Below are positions 24,130-33,029 of a DNA stretch of 64,000 bases, piece by piece. The notes below the pieces were generated by a model. The model saw only the letters and a list, made by a program, of their open reading frames with translations, had not been told where the DNA came from and made no database searches. The position numbers and the translations under genes are program-made. Numbering within the stretch: the stretch's first letter is position 1; every line of letters begins with the position of its first letter. Origin of the DNA: Flavobacteriaceae bacterium (GTDB lineage Bacteria > Bacteroidota > Bacteroidia > Flavobacteriales > Flavobacteriaceae); NCBI GenBank assembly GCA_027490305.1, contig JAIXYI010000088.1, positions 1 through 64,000 of the forward strand, given 5' to 3'.

Positions 24130-24160
24130 AAAGGGCGGTCTTCTCAGATCGCCCTTTTTT
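24130..24160. terminator. Bidirectional terminator between the DOMON gene and polA
   Basis: AAAGGGCG ... CGCCCTTTTTT between convergent genes, with a T-run rightwards and T/A-rich flank leftwards. Confidence 0.75.
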
Positions 24161-24165
24161 ATTCA

Positions 24166-26991
24166 TTAATGCGCTTCCAGCCAATCGCGGCCCATACCCA
24201 TGTCGACTTCCAGCGGCACGGCCAGTTGCCAGGCGTTTTCCATTTCATGGCGGATCATCGGCTGTATTTTCTCGAGTTCGTCGTTATAGACGTCAAATAC
24301 CAATTCGTCGTGCACCTGCAGCAACATCTTGCTCTTCCAGTTTTCCGAAGTAAGTCGTTTGTGGATATTGATCATCGCGATCTTGATGATATCGGCCGCA
24401 CTTCCCTGGATGGGGGCGTTCACCGCATTTCGTTCCGCTGCCCCGCGTACCACGGCATTCGCTGAATTGATGTCTTTCAGGTAGCGGCGCCGTCCGGAAA
24501 TGGTCTGCACATAGCCGTTTTCCCTTGCGAAGGCAACCTGGTCGTTCATATAGTCGCGCAGTCGCGGATAGGTTTTGTAATAGGCAGCAATCAGGTCGGC
24601 ACTTTCGCTTCGTGACAACGACGTTTGGTTGCTGAGTCCGAACGCCGATACACCATATATAATACCAAAGTTGACCGTCTTCGCGTTCCCGCGTTGTTCC
24701 CGGGTTACTTCCTCAGTCGGCACATTGAAGACCTTCGCTGCGGTCGAACGGTGGATGTCTTCGCCATTCTGGAACGACCGGATCATGTTTTCTTCACCCG
24801 ACAATGCGGCAATGATGCGAAGCTCGATCTGCGAGTAGTCGGCGGAAAGTAGCGTATGGTGCTCATCCCGAGGAATAAACGCCTTCCGGATCTGCCGCCC
24901 GCGTTCGGTGCGAATCGGGATGTTCTGCAGGTTCGGGTTATTCGAACTGAGGCGACCCGTAGCTGCCACGGCCTGCATATAGTCGGTGTGAACGCGCCCG
25001 GTTCGGCTGCTTACCTGCAACGGCAACGCGTCAACATAGGTGCTTTTGAGCTTCACCATCTGGCGCCAGTCGAGGATGTCTTGCACGAACGGGTTGCTGA
25101 GGGCAAGGTAGGAGAGGACCTCCTCACCGGTTGCATACTGTCCGGTCTTGGTTTTTTTCTGTTTACCTTCCCCGATCTTCATTTTTTCGAACAGGATGTC
25201 ACCCAATTGTTTGGGCGAACTCAGGTTGAACTTTTCACCCGCCGTCTCGTAGATTTTCATTTCGAGCGCGCGGATTTCGTGGTCAAGTTCGGTTGAAAGC
25301 GATTGCAGAAAGGCAACATCGAGGTTGACGCCTTCCATTTCCATATCAGCCAATACCGATACCAACGGAATTTCGATTTTCTCGAAAAGGCTGCTTGTGC
25401 CCGTTTGGGTCAGTATGGGCGCGAACTGCTCTTTCAATTGTAAGGTCACGTCGGCATCTTCGGCCGCGTATTCTTTTACCGCGTCGAGTGGCACGTCGCG
25501 CATGGTTTTCTGCCCTTTGCCTTTCTTCCCGATCAATTCTTCGATTGATTGTGGAGAATAACCCAAATAGGTTTCGGAAAGCACGTCCATGTTATGACGC
25601 ATATCCGGATTGATAAGGTAATGCGCAATCATCGTATCGAATAACGGGCCTTTTACCGTTACCCCGTAATTCGACAATACCTTCAGGTCGTATTTGACGT
25701 TCTGTCCGACTTTTTCAATATGCTCCGCTTCGAAGAAGGGTTTGAATTTGTCGACGATGGCCTGAGTTTCGTTTCGGTCTTCCGGTACCGGTACGTAAAA
25801 TCCTTTGCCTTTTTCCCAGGAGAACGAGAGTCCCACCAGTTCGGCTGTCAGCGGATCAATGCCCGTGGTTTCTGTATCGAAACTGACCGACGGTTGCTTC
25901 AAAAGGTCGGTAAGCAATAGCGAAATACCAAGATTACCGGTCACAGATTGATACAAATGGTCGGTGTCGGCTAAGGTTTTGTAATGGGAGGAAATGCGCT
26001 CGCCTTCTTCCCCTTCTACCGAAAAGAGATCGAATTGATCGGATCGTGTGACGGTTTTCGTCGGCGTTAGCCCCTTTGCATCGCCGTTATCAAAGCCGGT
26101 TTTGGGTGAGAAGAACAACGCGTTGAACTGCTCGGCCATGCGACGGAATTCCAGTTCCTGGAAAAGCGTTTCCACTTTTGCTGCATCCGGTTTCGATAGT
26201 TCGTAATCGGTTTCATTGAACGTCACGTCACAGTCACAGATGATGGTCGCCAGTTGTTTCGACAGGATGCCGAGTTCCTTGTTTTCCTCAATCCGCTCCT
26301 TCATCTTTCCTTTCAGCTTATCGGTGTTCGCCAAAAGGTTTTCCATCGAACCAAATTCCTGCAACAGCTTTTTGGCTGTGACTTCGCCCACACCGGGGAG
26401 GCCGGGAATGTTGTCGACGGCGTCGCCCATCATCCCTAGGAAATCGACTACCTGCATCGGCGTCTCCACCCCAAAGCGTTCCTGCACTTCCGGAATACCC
26501 CAGATTTCGATGCCGTTGCCAAGGCGCGCCGGACGGTACATGAAGATGTTCTCACTTACCAACTGCGCGTAGTCTTTGTCGGGCGTCACCATAAACACTT
26601 GGTAGTTCTGCGCTTCGGCCTGTTTGGCGATGGTGCCGATTAGGTCGTCTGCCTCACATCCCGCCAATTCGATGATGGGGATGTGCATCGCTTTCAGGAT
26701 TTCCTGGATATACGGAACAGCAATTCGAATGGCTTCCGGCGTTTCGTCGCGATGGGCTTTATAGGCGCTGTACATTTCGGTTCGCACGGTACTGCCTTCC
26801 TTGTCGAACGCCACCGCCAAATGGTCGGGTTTTTCCCGTTTGATCAGGTCGAGCAGCGAATTCATAAAGCCAAAAATGGCCGAGGTATCCATTCCTTTCG
26901 AGTTGACCCGCGGGTTCTTAATCAGCGCGTAGTAACCGCGAAAAATAAGGGCGTAAGCATCGAGAAGGAACAGTCGTTTCTGTGGCGTCAT
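24166..26991 (-). CDS. polA: DNA polymerase I
   Basis: A 941-residue three-domain enzyme. The 5'-nuclease domain covers ~1-290 (RLFLLDAYALIFRGYYAL, GCEADDLIGTIAKQ, TPDKDYAQLV, GDAVDNIPGLPGVGEVTAKKLL). The 3'-5' exonuclease is about 330-530 and keeps the DxE motif (VSFDTETTGIDPL), so proofreading is probably intact. The polymerase domain has LLSADYSQIELRIIAALSGE (motif A), the RGNAKTVNFGIIYGVSAFGLS O-helix and LLQVHDELVFD (motif C). The frame opens 16 codons upstream, but the ATG at 26991 (MTPQKRLFLLDA) matches the family N-terminus. Confidence 0.97.
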   Translation of the reverse strand: MTPQKRLFLLDAYALIFRGYYALIKNPRVNSKGMDTSAIFGFMNSLLDLIKREKPDHLAVAFDKEGSTVRTEMYSAYKAHRDETPEAIRIAVPYIQEILKAMHIPIIELAGCEADDLIGTIAKQAEAQNYQVFMVTPDKDYAQLVSENIFMYRPARLGNGIEIWGIPEVQERFGVETPMQVVDFLGMMGDAVDNIPGLPGVGEVTAKKLLQEFGSMENLLANTDKLKGKMKERIEENKELGILSKQLATIICDCDVTFNETDYELSKPDAAKVETLFQELEFRRMAEQFNALFFSPKTGFDNGDAKGLTPTKTVTRSDQFDLFSVEGEEGERISSHYKTLADTDHLYQSVTGNLGISLLLTDLLKQPSVSFDTETTGIDPLTAELVGLSFSWEKGKGFYVPVPEDRNETQAIVDKFKPFFEAEHIEKVGQNVKYDLKVLSNYGVTVKGPLFDTMIAHYLINPDMRHNMDVLSETYLGYSPQSIEELIGKKGKGQKTMRDVPLDAVKEYAAEDADVTLQLKEQFAPILTQTGTSSLFEKIEIPLVSVLADMEMEGVNLDVAFLQSLSTELDHEIRALEMKIYETAGEKFNLSSPKQLGDILFEKMKIGEGKQKKTKTGQYATGEEVLSYLALSNPFVQDILDWRQMVKLKSTYVDALPLQVSSRTGRVHTDYMQAVAATGRLSSNNPNLQNIPIRTERGRQIRKAFIPRDEHHTLLSADYSQIELRIIAALSGEENMIRSFQNGEDIHRSTAAKVFNVPTEEVTREQRGNAKTVNFGIIYGVSAFGLSNQTSLSRSESADLIAAYYKTYPRLRDYMNDQVAFARENGYVQTISGRRRYLKDINSANAVVRGAAERNAVNAPIQGSAADIIKIAMINIHKRLTSENWKSKMLLQVHDELVFDVYNDELEKIQPMIRHEMENAWQLAVPLEVDMGMGRDWLEAH

Positions 26992-27114
26992 GGCGGTAAA
27001 GTAAAGAAGGTAAAAATACGGAAGTTTCGCGAACGGCATCCGGCACGTTAAATATTTGACAATGCTTTTTCAAGTAAGTTCAACTATTTCGTTACTTTGC
27101 TCAAAATCATTTGG

Positions 27115-28440
27115 ATGTTCCGTTGGTTACTCTTGGTGCTGCTCATTTTGGTAGCCGAACTATTCCTTTTCAGGGCCTTTCCCGATAAAGAACTTTCCCG
27201 TTACGTACTATACCCGCTACAGGTCGTGCTGTTTGTGATTGTGGTGGTCGAGTATTATTCCTACGTAGGCTTTTCGGGCATTTTAGTAAGCCGCCAGGCG
27301 CGTATTGCCTATTGGGTGATTACGGCAGTTGTATTATTGTATGTGGTAGGATCCATCCTTTCGTTTGACCGCGCCGTCGGACAAACCCGTAAGAGCCTGA
27401 TTGCACTGAGTTTACTGTTGTTGGTATACATTCCCAAAATGGTCATTGCGTCGATTATGTTGGGCCAGGATGTGGTTCGGGAGTTTCTCTGGCTCGTCGG
27501 ACATTTCCGTCGCACGGCGGGTGAACCGGTGCCGCTGCCCGGCCGTCGGAAGTTCGTCGGACAGATCGCGCTCGCCTTGGCCGCACTTCCGTTTGCAGGC
27601 ATCCTCCATGGTATTTTCTTTGGGAAGTACAATTTCCGCGTGATCACCCAACCGGTCTTCTTTCCCGACCTTCCCGATGCCTTTGACGGTTTCCGGATTG
27701 TACAAATATCAGATGTACACAGCGGTAGTTTCGATGATAAGGAGAAGATTGCCTACGCTATTGATCTCATTAACGAACAAAAGGCCGACCTGATGCTGTT
27801 CACCGGCGATATCGTGAACACCTTCGCAACGGAAATGGATCCGTGGATCGATACCTTCCGCAACATCAAGTCGTTTCAATACGGAAAGTTCTCCGTACTC
27901 GGAAACCACGACTATGGTGAATACCTCGACTGGCCGTCCCAGCGTGCAAAAGATGAGAACTTCGAGGCCATCAAGAAACTCTACGGTCGTATCGGTTTCG
28001 ATTTAATGCTGAACGAACACCGCTGGATCGAAAAAGATGGGCAACGCATCGCGCTTGTCGGTGTCGAAAACTGGGGCAAGCACTTCAAGCAGGCGGGCGA
28101 CCTGAAGAAAGCATCCGCCGGTTTAGAGAAGGACGATTTTAAGGTCTTGATGTCACACGATCCTTCGCATTGGGAGTATGAAGTGAAGCAGCATCCGGGG
28201 AATTTTCATTTGACGCTGTCAGGACACACGCACGGACTCCAGTTTGGCATCGAGATTCCGGGTGTAATACGATGGAGCCCTGCACAGTACATTTACAAAC
28301 AATGGGCAGGCCTTTACGAAAACGCGGGACGTTATGTGTATGTCAACCGCGGTTTCGGTTTCCATGCCTATTCGGGGCGGACGGGCATTTGGCCTGAAAT
28401 TACGGTCATCGAGCTAAAAAAAGGGCAGAGATTTTCGTAA
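27115..28440 (+). CDS. Membrane-anchored metallophosphoesterase (YkuE-like)
   Basis: A 441-residue protein. About four or five N-terminal membrane segments (FRWLLLVLLILVAELFLF, YVLYPLQVVLFVIVVV, AYWVITAVVLLYVVG and others) precede a calcineurin-like phosphoesterase domain from ~200. Metal ligands are seen in FRIVQISDVHSG, LMLFTGDIVN, SVLGNHDYGEY, VLMSHDPSHW and LTLSGHTHGLQFG. Members of this group act on phosphodiester or UDP-sugar lipid substrates; the substrate here is not known. The ATG at 27115 is preferred over an in-frame TTG six codons upstream. Divergent from polA. Confidence 0.9.
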   Translation: MFRWLLLVLLILVAELFLFRAFPDKELSRYVLYPLQVVLFVIVVVEYYSYVGFSGILVSRQARIAYWVITAVVLLYVVGSILSFDRAVGQTRKSLIALSLLLLVYIPKMVIASIMLGQDVVREFLWLVGHFRRTAGEPVPLPGRRKFVGQIALALAALPFAGILHGIFFGKYNFRVITQPVFFPDLPDAFDGFRIVQISDVHSGSFDDKEKIAYAIDLINEQKADLMLFTGDIVNTFATEMDPWIDTFRNIKSFQYGKFSVLGNHDYGEYLDWPSQRAKDENFEAIKKLYGRIGFDLMLNEHRWIEKDGQRIALVGVENWGKHFKQAGDLKKASAGLEKDDFKVLMSHDPSHWEYEVKQHPGNFHLTLSGHTHGLQFGIEIPGVIRWSPAQYIYKQWAGLYENAGRYVYVNRGFGFHAYSGRTGIWPEITVIELKKGQRFS

Positions 28441-28454
28441 TCCGTTAAAAATAG

Positions 28455-28462
28455 TACATTTG
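28455..28462 (+). promoter_or_regulatory. -7 box for the thioredoxin-fold gene
   Basis: TACATTTG, 29 bases before the ATG; the -33 element is not clear. Confidence 0.45.
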
Positions 28463-28491
28463 TAAGATAGTGTACGCATAAAACGCTTCGT

Positions 28492-28788
28492 ATGTCAAAA
28501 TTTGGAGAGCTTATCAGCGCACCCGTTCCGGTCTTGATCGACTTCTATACCGATTGGAACGAACAGTCGGTGTCGATGCATCCGGTAATTCGGGATGTGG
28601 CGGCCGCGCTGGGAGACAAAGCCAAAGTCATCAAGATTGACGTCGACAAAAACCAGGAACTGGCCGATGCCCTTCGCATCAAAGGCCTGCCTACGCTGAT
28701 GATTTACAAAAGCGGGCAAATGGTATGGCGGCAATCAGGCGAACTCGATGCCAACAGCATCATCAGTCTCGTACAGGAGCACCTTTAA
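28492..28788 (+). CDS. Thioredoxin-fold protein lacking the CXXC motif
   Basis: A 98-residue protein with a full thioredoxin fold (PVPVLIDFYTDWNEQS, AKVIKIDVDKNQELADALRIKGLPTLMIYKSG). Where thioredoxin has WCGPC this reads W22-NEQS, and there is no cysteine elsewhere in the protein. The cis-Pro region GLPTLMIY is kept. It therefore cannot act as a dithiol reductase and may be a chaperone or binding subunit. Its TAA stop overlaps the stop of the convergent deacetylase gene (TTAA, shared bases). Confidence 0.88.
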   Translation: MSKFGELISAPVPVLIDFYTDWNEQSVSMHPVIRDVAAALGDKAKVIKIDVDKNQELADALRIKGLPTLMIYKSGQMVWRQSGELDANSIISLVQEHL

Positions 28789-29426
28789 AAATCCCATTTC
28801 GCAAAACCGAGTCCTTTCGCCTTGATCCGATCAAGTGCGAGTGGAAGCGCGTATTCGAGGTTTTTCCAAGCTTTAACGCTGTCATGGAAGATCAGGATGC
28901 TGCCAGCCTCTACTTTATGGGTGGCGTTAAACAGGCATTGCTCTGGCGGGACCGTCGCGTCGAAATCAGCGGTAAGGATATCCCACATGACAATCTGTTT
29001 GCCCTGCTGTAAGGCCCATTTTTTCTGGCGGCGCGTGATCTTGCCGTAAGGCGGTCGAAAAAGTGGTGTTCCGTTGGGAAGATGGGTGCCGATACTGGCA
29101 TCGCAGGCCTCGATGTTAGCGATATAGGTCGCTGCATCCGTTTTCCATCCGTTAAGGTGATGGAAGGTGTGGTTGCCTACCGCGTGGCCTTCGGCGAGTA
29201 TCCGTTGGAAGATGTCAGGATGTTTCCGGATGTTATCCCCGATACAGAAAAACGTCGCTTTGATACCGCGGGAAGCCAACAGGTCGAGCACCCATGGCGT
29301 CACCTCCGGCACCGGACCGTCGTCAAAGGTCAGGTAGACGGCCTGCGTCGCTTCCGGCACATGCCAGATGAAGTCCGGGAAGAGCCGCCGGATCCATTTT
29401 CCTGTTTTGACCCACGTGATTTTCAT
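28785..29426 (-). CDS. Polysaccharide deacetylase (NodB domain) family protein
   Basis: A 213-residue carbohydrate esterase family 4 protein. Motif 1 TFDDGP (metal-binding Asp), motif 2 NHTFHHLNG (metal His), motif 3 FRPPYGKITRRQ, motif 4 MWDILTADF and motif 5 ILIFHDS are all present, so it is likely active on N-acetyl groups of peptidoglycan or another polymer. No typical cleavable signal peptide; the N-terminus is KITWVKTGKWIRRLFPDFIW. It follows the DUF2723 gene's terminator and so depends on read-through or an unseen promoter. Confidence 0.92.
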   Translation of the reverse strand: MKITWVKTGKWIRRLFPDFIWHVPEATQAVYLTFDDGPVPEVTPWVLDLLASRGIKATFFCIGDNIRKHPDIFQRILAEGHAVGNHTFHHLNGWKTDAATYIANIEACDASIGTHLPNGTPLFRPPYGKITRRQKKWALQQGKQIVMWDILTADFDATVPPEQCLFNATHKVEAGSILIFHDSVKAWKNLEYALPLALDRIKAKGLGFAKWDF

Positions 29427-29429
29427 GCT

Positions 29430-29455
29430 AAAAAAAGCGGCCTTTCGACCGCTTT
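29430..29455 (-). terminator. Terminator after the DUF2723 gene
   Basis: Minus strand AAAGCGG TCGAAAGG CCGCTTTTTTT, directly between the DUF2723 stop and the deacetylase ATG. Confidence 0.7.
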
Positions 29456-29460
29456 ACTTC

Positions 29461-32400
29461 TTATTCGTTTTCGCGATCGAAACGCGAGAACTTCTCGTTA
29501 TAGCTGTTAAAGATACCTTTTGCTGCTTCATACTCCTTACGATCGCCTTCCTGTTTCATGAGCAGGATCAGGCTGCGGTAGCGCTCGATATCCGACACAA
29601 TGTCCCAATACATAAAGGTTTGGTCGGATGACTTCAGCGTTTTATAGTACGTTAGGTTCTGTTGGTATTTTCCAATCAGTTTGTGCAATAGGTCACGGGC
29701 CTTTGCCGCATCGCCGGCGCGGTAGTAATACTTCGCGAAGTCTTCAAGCAGGGAATAATAGCCATAATACTCGAATGGCATTTCTTTCATGCCGAGATTG
29801 AGCACATCAAGCGCTTTCTGCCGTTTGCCGTCCTTGATCAACTGATCCGCCAGACGCGACAGGTTGGCCCGGTAAGAAATACAGTTTTTACGCGTCTCAG
29901 GGTCATGATAGATATTCGGACTGCCGCCGTTACCCCAATCCCACTTCATGACGATGTCATACATCTTGTCTGAATCGATTTGGCCCATATCAAGTGGCGC
30001 CGCTTCTTTGTCGACTGGCGTCCGGATCGGTACGAGTTTGAACACCATGCCGTCGAGTTGCAGATAATCCTTCATCCAGAGGTAATCATCATCGCCAAAA
30101 CTGCCGCCCGTGAAATATACCGGTCGTTTCCAGTTGTTCTGGGCTATGATGTCGAGCATTATCAATCGGTTTTTATAAAGGGCACCTCCTTTGATATCGA
30201 CGTCGATATACGGCACGATCGAATCGGCATACTTGCCGCTCACAATTCCATTTTTCAGCACACCCGCTTTGTCGATCGGAATCCGTACTTTATTTGTCGG
30301 ATACGACTGGATGGTGTGGCCATTTCGGAGTTTAAGCGACGACTCCGGGTTTCGCGACTTCAGGAACTTCAGGAAGTCGTTCAGGTACCACCGGTTCTTG
30401 CTTTTCTCGGTATAGGCTGAATAGTCGAGTTTGTCACCGACATAGTCTTCGTGTTGGAACGAAATCGGCATCGGTTCCGATTCGTATGCCTTCCGTTTCA
30501 TTTGGTCTATATACCAGTCGGTCATCAGCAGGCTGGTGTTGACAATGCGTACGTCGGTGCGGAAGCCTTCGATTTCCTGGGCATACCAAAGCGGGAAGGT
30601 GTCGTTATCCCCAATGGTAAAGAGAATGGCGTCTTTGTCGCACGAACTCAGGTAGGCCTTCGCCATCGCTACGGCCGTACGGCGTCCGGAGCGGTCATGG
30701 TCGTCCCAGTTTTGGGCCGCCATCAAAATCGGTGCTGCGAGAAGGGTAACCCCGATGATAACAGGTCCGGCGGTGGAAGGCTTGATTTTGTCTTTCAGCA
30801 TGTCGTAGAGGGCGTAGGCGCCGTAAGCCATCCACATGGCAAAGATGTAAAACGATCCGACAAGGGCGTAGTCACGTTCCCGCGGTTCGAACGGACGTTC
30901 GTTGAGGTATACCTTCAGTGCCAGTCCGGTGAAGAGGAACAACAGCATCAATACCCAGAAGCCTTTCAGGTCTTTCTTGGCATGGTAGTAAATGCCGATA
31001 AGTGCGAGGATGAACGGAAGGGCATAATAGAAGTTCCGGCCTTTGTTGTTCTTCACATCATCCGGAAGTTTTTCCTGCGATCCGACGTGCGCCTCGTCAA
31101 TGACTTTAATGCCGGTCATCCAGTTGCCATCCGTGTCGTCGTATTTACCCTGTATATCGTTTTGGCGACCGATGAAATTCCAGAACAGGTAACGGAAATA
31201 CATATAGCCAAATTGGTATTCAAACATGAATTTCAGGTTGTCGCCAGCCGTCGGTTTTTCGATGATCAGGTAGTCGCCATAGGTACGAAGGAACTTGTCG
31301 TAGTCGTTGAGGTCGAATTTACCTTCATCGAACCCGGTCCGGAACTCGGCCACGATGTCCATCAGTTCCGATTCTTCCGAATACTCCGGATTGACACGGA
31401 ATTCGAGCGGCTTGGTGAAATGCATGTAATTCACATTGTGCTCGGTGCTCCACATCCGCGGCAGTAACGCCTTGTGGTTGTTGTCGCCGTTCTGTTCGGC
31501 TTTTTTATAGTCGTTTGTGATGACGTATTTCCCGGTTTTATAATCGCGCTCATAGTTTGGCGCCTTGTCGATATAAGGTTCGTCTTTGTCGAGTCCGGCA
31601 TATACATCCGAGAACTGGGGCCCGTAAAACAACGGGTTAGAACCATACTGTTCGCGGTTGTAATACGCCAGTACCTCACGGGCATCGGATGGCTTGTTTT
31701 CGTTGATGACGACATCGGCGTTCGCGCGGATAGGCAACATCATCCAGCACGAAAACCCAACGAGGATGAAAAGAATGCTAAGAAGCATTGTATTCAGATG
31801 CACATACCCTTTCTGACGGGTGTAGCGAAGTCCGAGCCAGAAAATCGCGATCAGCAACAAGGTCACGAATATCGTACCCGAGTCGAAGGGAAGGCCAAAT
31901 GTATTCACCATGAACACCTCTGTGACGCCAAAAAGCGCCATTGTCCACGGAAGCAACAATTTAAAAATGAAGAGCAATACGGCCACCACGATGATATTCG
32001 CCACAATGAAACCTTTGACGGTTACCTTTTCATAGTGCTTGAAATAATAGAGAAGTCCGATGGACGGAATCGTCAGCAGCGCCATAAAGTGCACGCCAAA
32101 CGAAAGGCCAATCATAAAGGAGATGAGTAGGAACCAACGGTTGCCACGTGGTGTGAACATATCCTGTTCCCAGCGGAGGCCCATCCAGAACATCGCCGCA
32201 ATGAAAAGTGACGCCATGGCATACACTTCCGTTTCAACGGCGCTGAACCAAAAACTATCGGAAAAGGTAAAGGCCAGCGATGCCATCATCGACGCGCCCA
32301 GCACCATAATGGAATTGGCCTTGTTGAGGTCGTCTACGATTTTTCGAAGCAACAATGTCAGCGACCAGAACATAAAAAGGATCGTAAAGGCGCTCGAAAA

Positions 32401-32658
32401 TACCGACAGCATGTTCTCGGCCAGCGCCACATATTCTTTGTGTCCAAAGGCGAAAGTGGCGAAGAAGGCTCCCAGGATCTGAAAAAGCGGGGCTCCCGGC
32501 GGGTGGCCTACCTGTAGTTTGGCGGAAGTAGCGATATATTCGCCGCAATCCCAGAAACTCATCGTAGGTTCAACGGTCAGTGAGTAGGTAATGAGCGCGA
32601 CGGCGAACGCAACCCAGCCCAGGATCGTATTCCATTTCCGGAAATTGAATGGCTCCAT
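29461..32658 (-). CDS. DUF2723 multispanning membrane protein (TMEM260/GT-C-like)
   Basis: A 1065-residue protein. The N-terminal half is a polytopic membrane domain of GT-C glycosyltransferase style, with the DUF2723 signature TYSLTVEPTMSFWDCGEYIATSAKLQVGHPPGAPLFQILG (acidic residues on the first loop). A large extracytoplasmic region follows, with GDNDTFPLWYAQE and AKAYLSSCDKD, and the C-terminus is helical TPR-like (KRQKALDVLNLGMKEMPFEYY). Human TMEM260, which carries the same domain, is a protein O-mannosyltransferase, so a protein glycosylation role is plausible but unproven here. The start at 32658 (MEPFNFRKW) fits the promoter at 32686-32717; a longer frame would cross that promoter. 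Confidence 0.88.
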   Translation of the reverse strand: MEPFNFRKWNTILGWVAFAVALITYSLTVEPTMSFWDCGEYIATSAKLQVGHPPGAPLFQILGAFFATFAFGHKEYVALAENMLSVFSSAFTILFMFWSLTLLLRKIVDDLNKANSIMVLGASMMASLAFTFSDSFWFSAVETEVYAMASLFIAAMFWMGLRWEQDMFTPRGNRWFLLISFMIGLSFGVHFMALLTIPSIGLLYYFKHYEKVTVKGFIVANIIVVAVLLFIFKLLLPWTMALFGVTEVFMVNTFGLPFDSGTIFVTLLLIAIFWLGLRYTRQKGYVHLNTMLLSILFILVGFSCWMMLPIRANADVVINENKPSDAREVLAYYNREQYGSNPLFYGPQFSDVYAGLDKDEPYIDKAPNYERDYKTGKYVITNDYKKAEQNGDNNHKALLPRMWSTEHNVNYMHFTKPLEFRVNPEYSEESELMDIVAEFRTGFDEGKFDLNDYDKFLRTYGDYLIIEKPTAGDNLKFMFEYQFGYMYFRYLFWNFIGRQNDIQGKYDDTDGNWMTGIKVIDEAHVGSQEKLPDDVKNNKGRNFYYALPFILALIGIYYHAKKDLKGFWVLMLLFLFTGLALKVYLNERPFEPRERDYALVGSFYIFAMWMAYGAYALYDMLKDKIKPSTAGPVIIGVTLLAAPILMAAQNWDDHDRSGRRTAVAMAKAYLSSCDKDAILFTIGDNDTFPLWYAQEIEGFRTDVRIVNTSLLMTDWYIDQMKRKAYESEPMPISFQHEDYVGDKLDYSAYTEKSKNRWYLNDFLKFLKSRNPESSLKLRNGHTIQSYPTNKVRIPIDKAGVLKNGIVSGKYADSIVPYIDVDIKGGALYKNRLIMLDIIAQNNWKRPVYFTGGSFGDDDYLWMKDYLQLDGMVFKLVPIRTPVDKEAAPLDMGQIDSDKMYDIVMKWDWGNGGSPNIYHDPETRKNCISYRANLSRLADQLIKDGKRQKALDVLNLGMKEMPFEYYGYYSLLEDFAKYYYRAGDAAKARDLLHKLIGKYQQNLTYYKTLKSSDQTFMYWDIVSDIERYRSLILLMKQEGDRKEYEAAKGIFNSYNEKFSRFDRENE

Positions 32659-32685
32659 AAAGAAGTCGAGTTTTTGATTGTGGTA

Positions 32686-32717
32686 CAAAGAAACTACTTT
32701 TTTGTGCATAGCTTCAA
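32686..32717 (-). promoter_or_regulatory. Promoter of the DUF2723 gene
   Basis: Minus strand TTG (32715-32717), 21 bases, TTTCTTTG (32686-32693, one mismatch to TAnnTTTG). The ATG at 32658 follows about 28 bases later. Confidence 0.55.
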
Positions 32718-32861
32718 CCGTTAACACTTTTTTCAGGGGCGGTAGGAAGTCGAAGGGCCAAAGTGGGAAGTCGAAAGTGCGGCGCGAAGCTGCGTAGTGT
32801 TCCCCTTGCGCAGCCGCGCCATTGATACAGCGCCTTTCCTCCAAAAAAAATCTTTCAAAAT

Positions 32862-32891
32862 TTGCAAATAGTGTTTTTTGCATTACATTTG
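32862..32891 (+). promoter_or_regulatory. tRNA-Gln promoter
   Basis: TTG (32862-32864), 19 bases, TACATTTG (32884-32891), 17 bases before the mature tRNA 5' end. Confidence 0.75.
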
Positions 32892-32908
32892 CACCCGCAA
32901 CAACCAAT

Positions 32909-32979
32909 TGGTCTATGGTGTAATGGTAACACTACTGATTTTGGTTCAGTCATTCTAGGTTCGAGTCCTAGTAGACCAA
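32909..32979 (+). tRNA. tRNA-Gln (anticodon TTG)
   Basis: A complete cloverleaf of 71 nt without encoded CCA. Acceptor TGGTCTA/TAGACCA with discriminator A, D-stem GTGT/ACAC, anticodon stem ACTGA/TCAGT with loop TTTTGGT (anticodon TTG, reads CAA), T-stem CTAGG/CCTAG with loop TTCGAGT. It has its own promoter and a terminator directly downstream. Confidence 0.95.
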
Positions 32980-32982
32980 CGA

Positions 32983-33012
32983 AAAGCCTCCTGTTCGGGA
33001 GGCTTTTTCTTT
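32983..33012 (+). terminator. Terminator after tRNA-Gln
   Basis: AAAGCCTCC TGTTC GGGAGGCTTTTT CTTTT: a 9-bp stem and T-run starting three bases past the tRNA 3' end. Confidence 0.85.
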
Positions 33013-33029
33013 TACTCGAAAGTCGTTGT

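Noticed and set aside
30451..31467. 338-codon frame opposite the DUF2723 gene
   Set aside because: It lies wholly antisense to a well-supported membrane protein and has no protein-family features.
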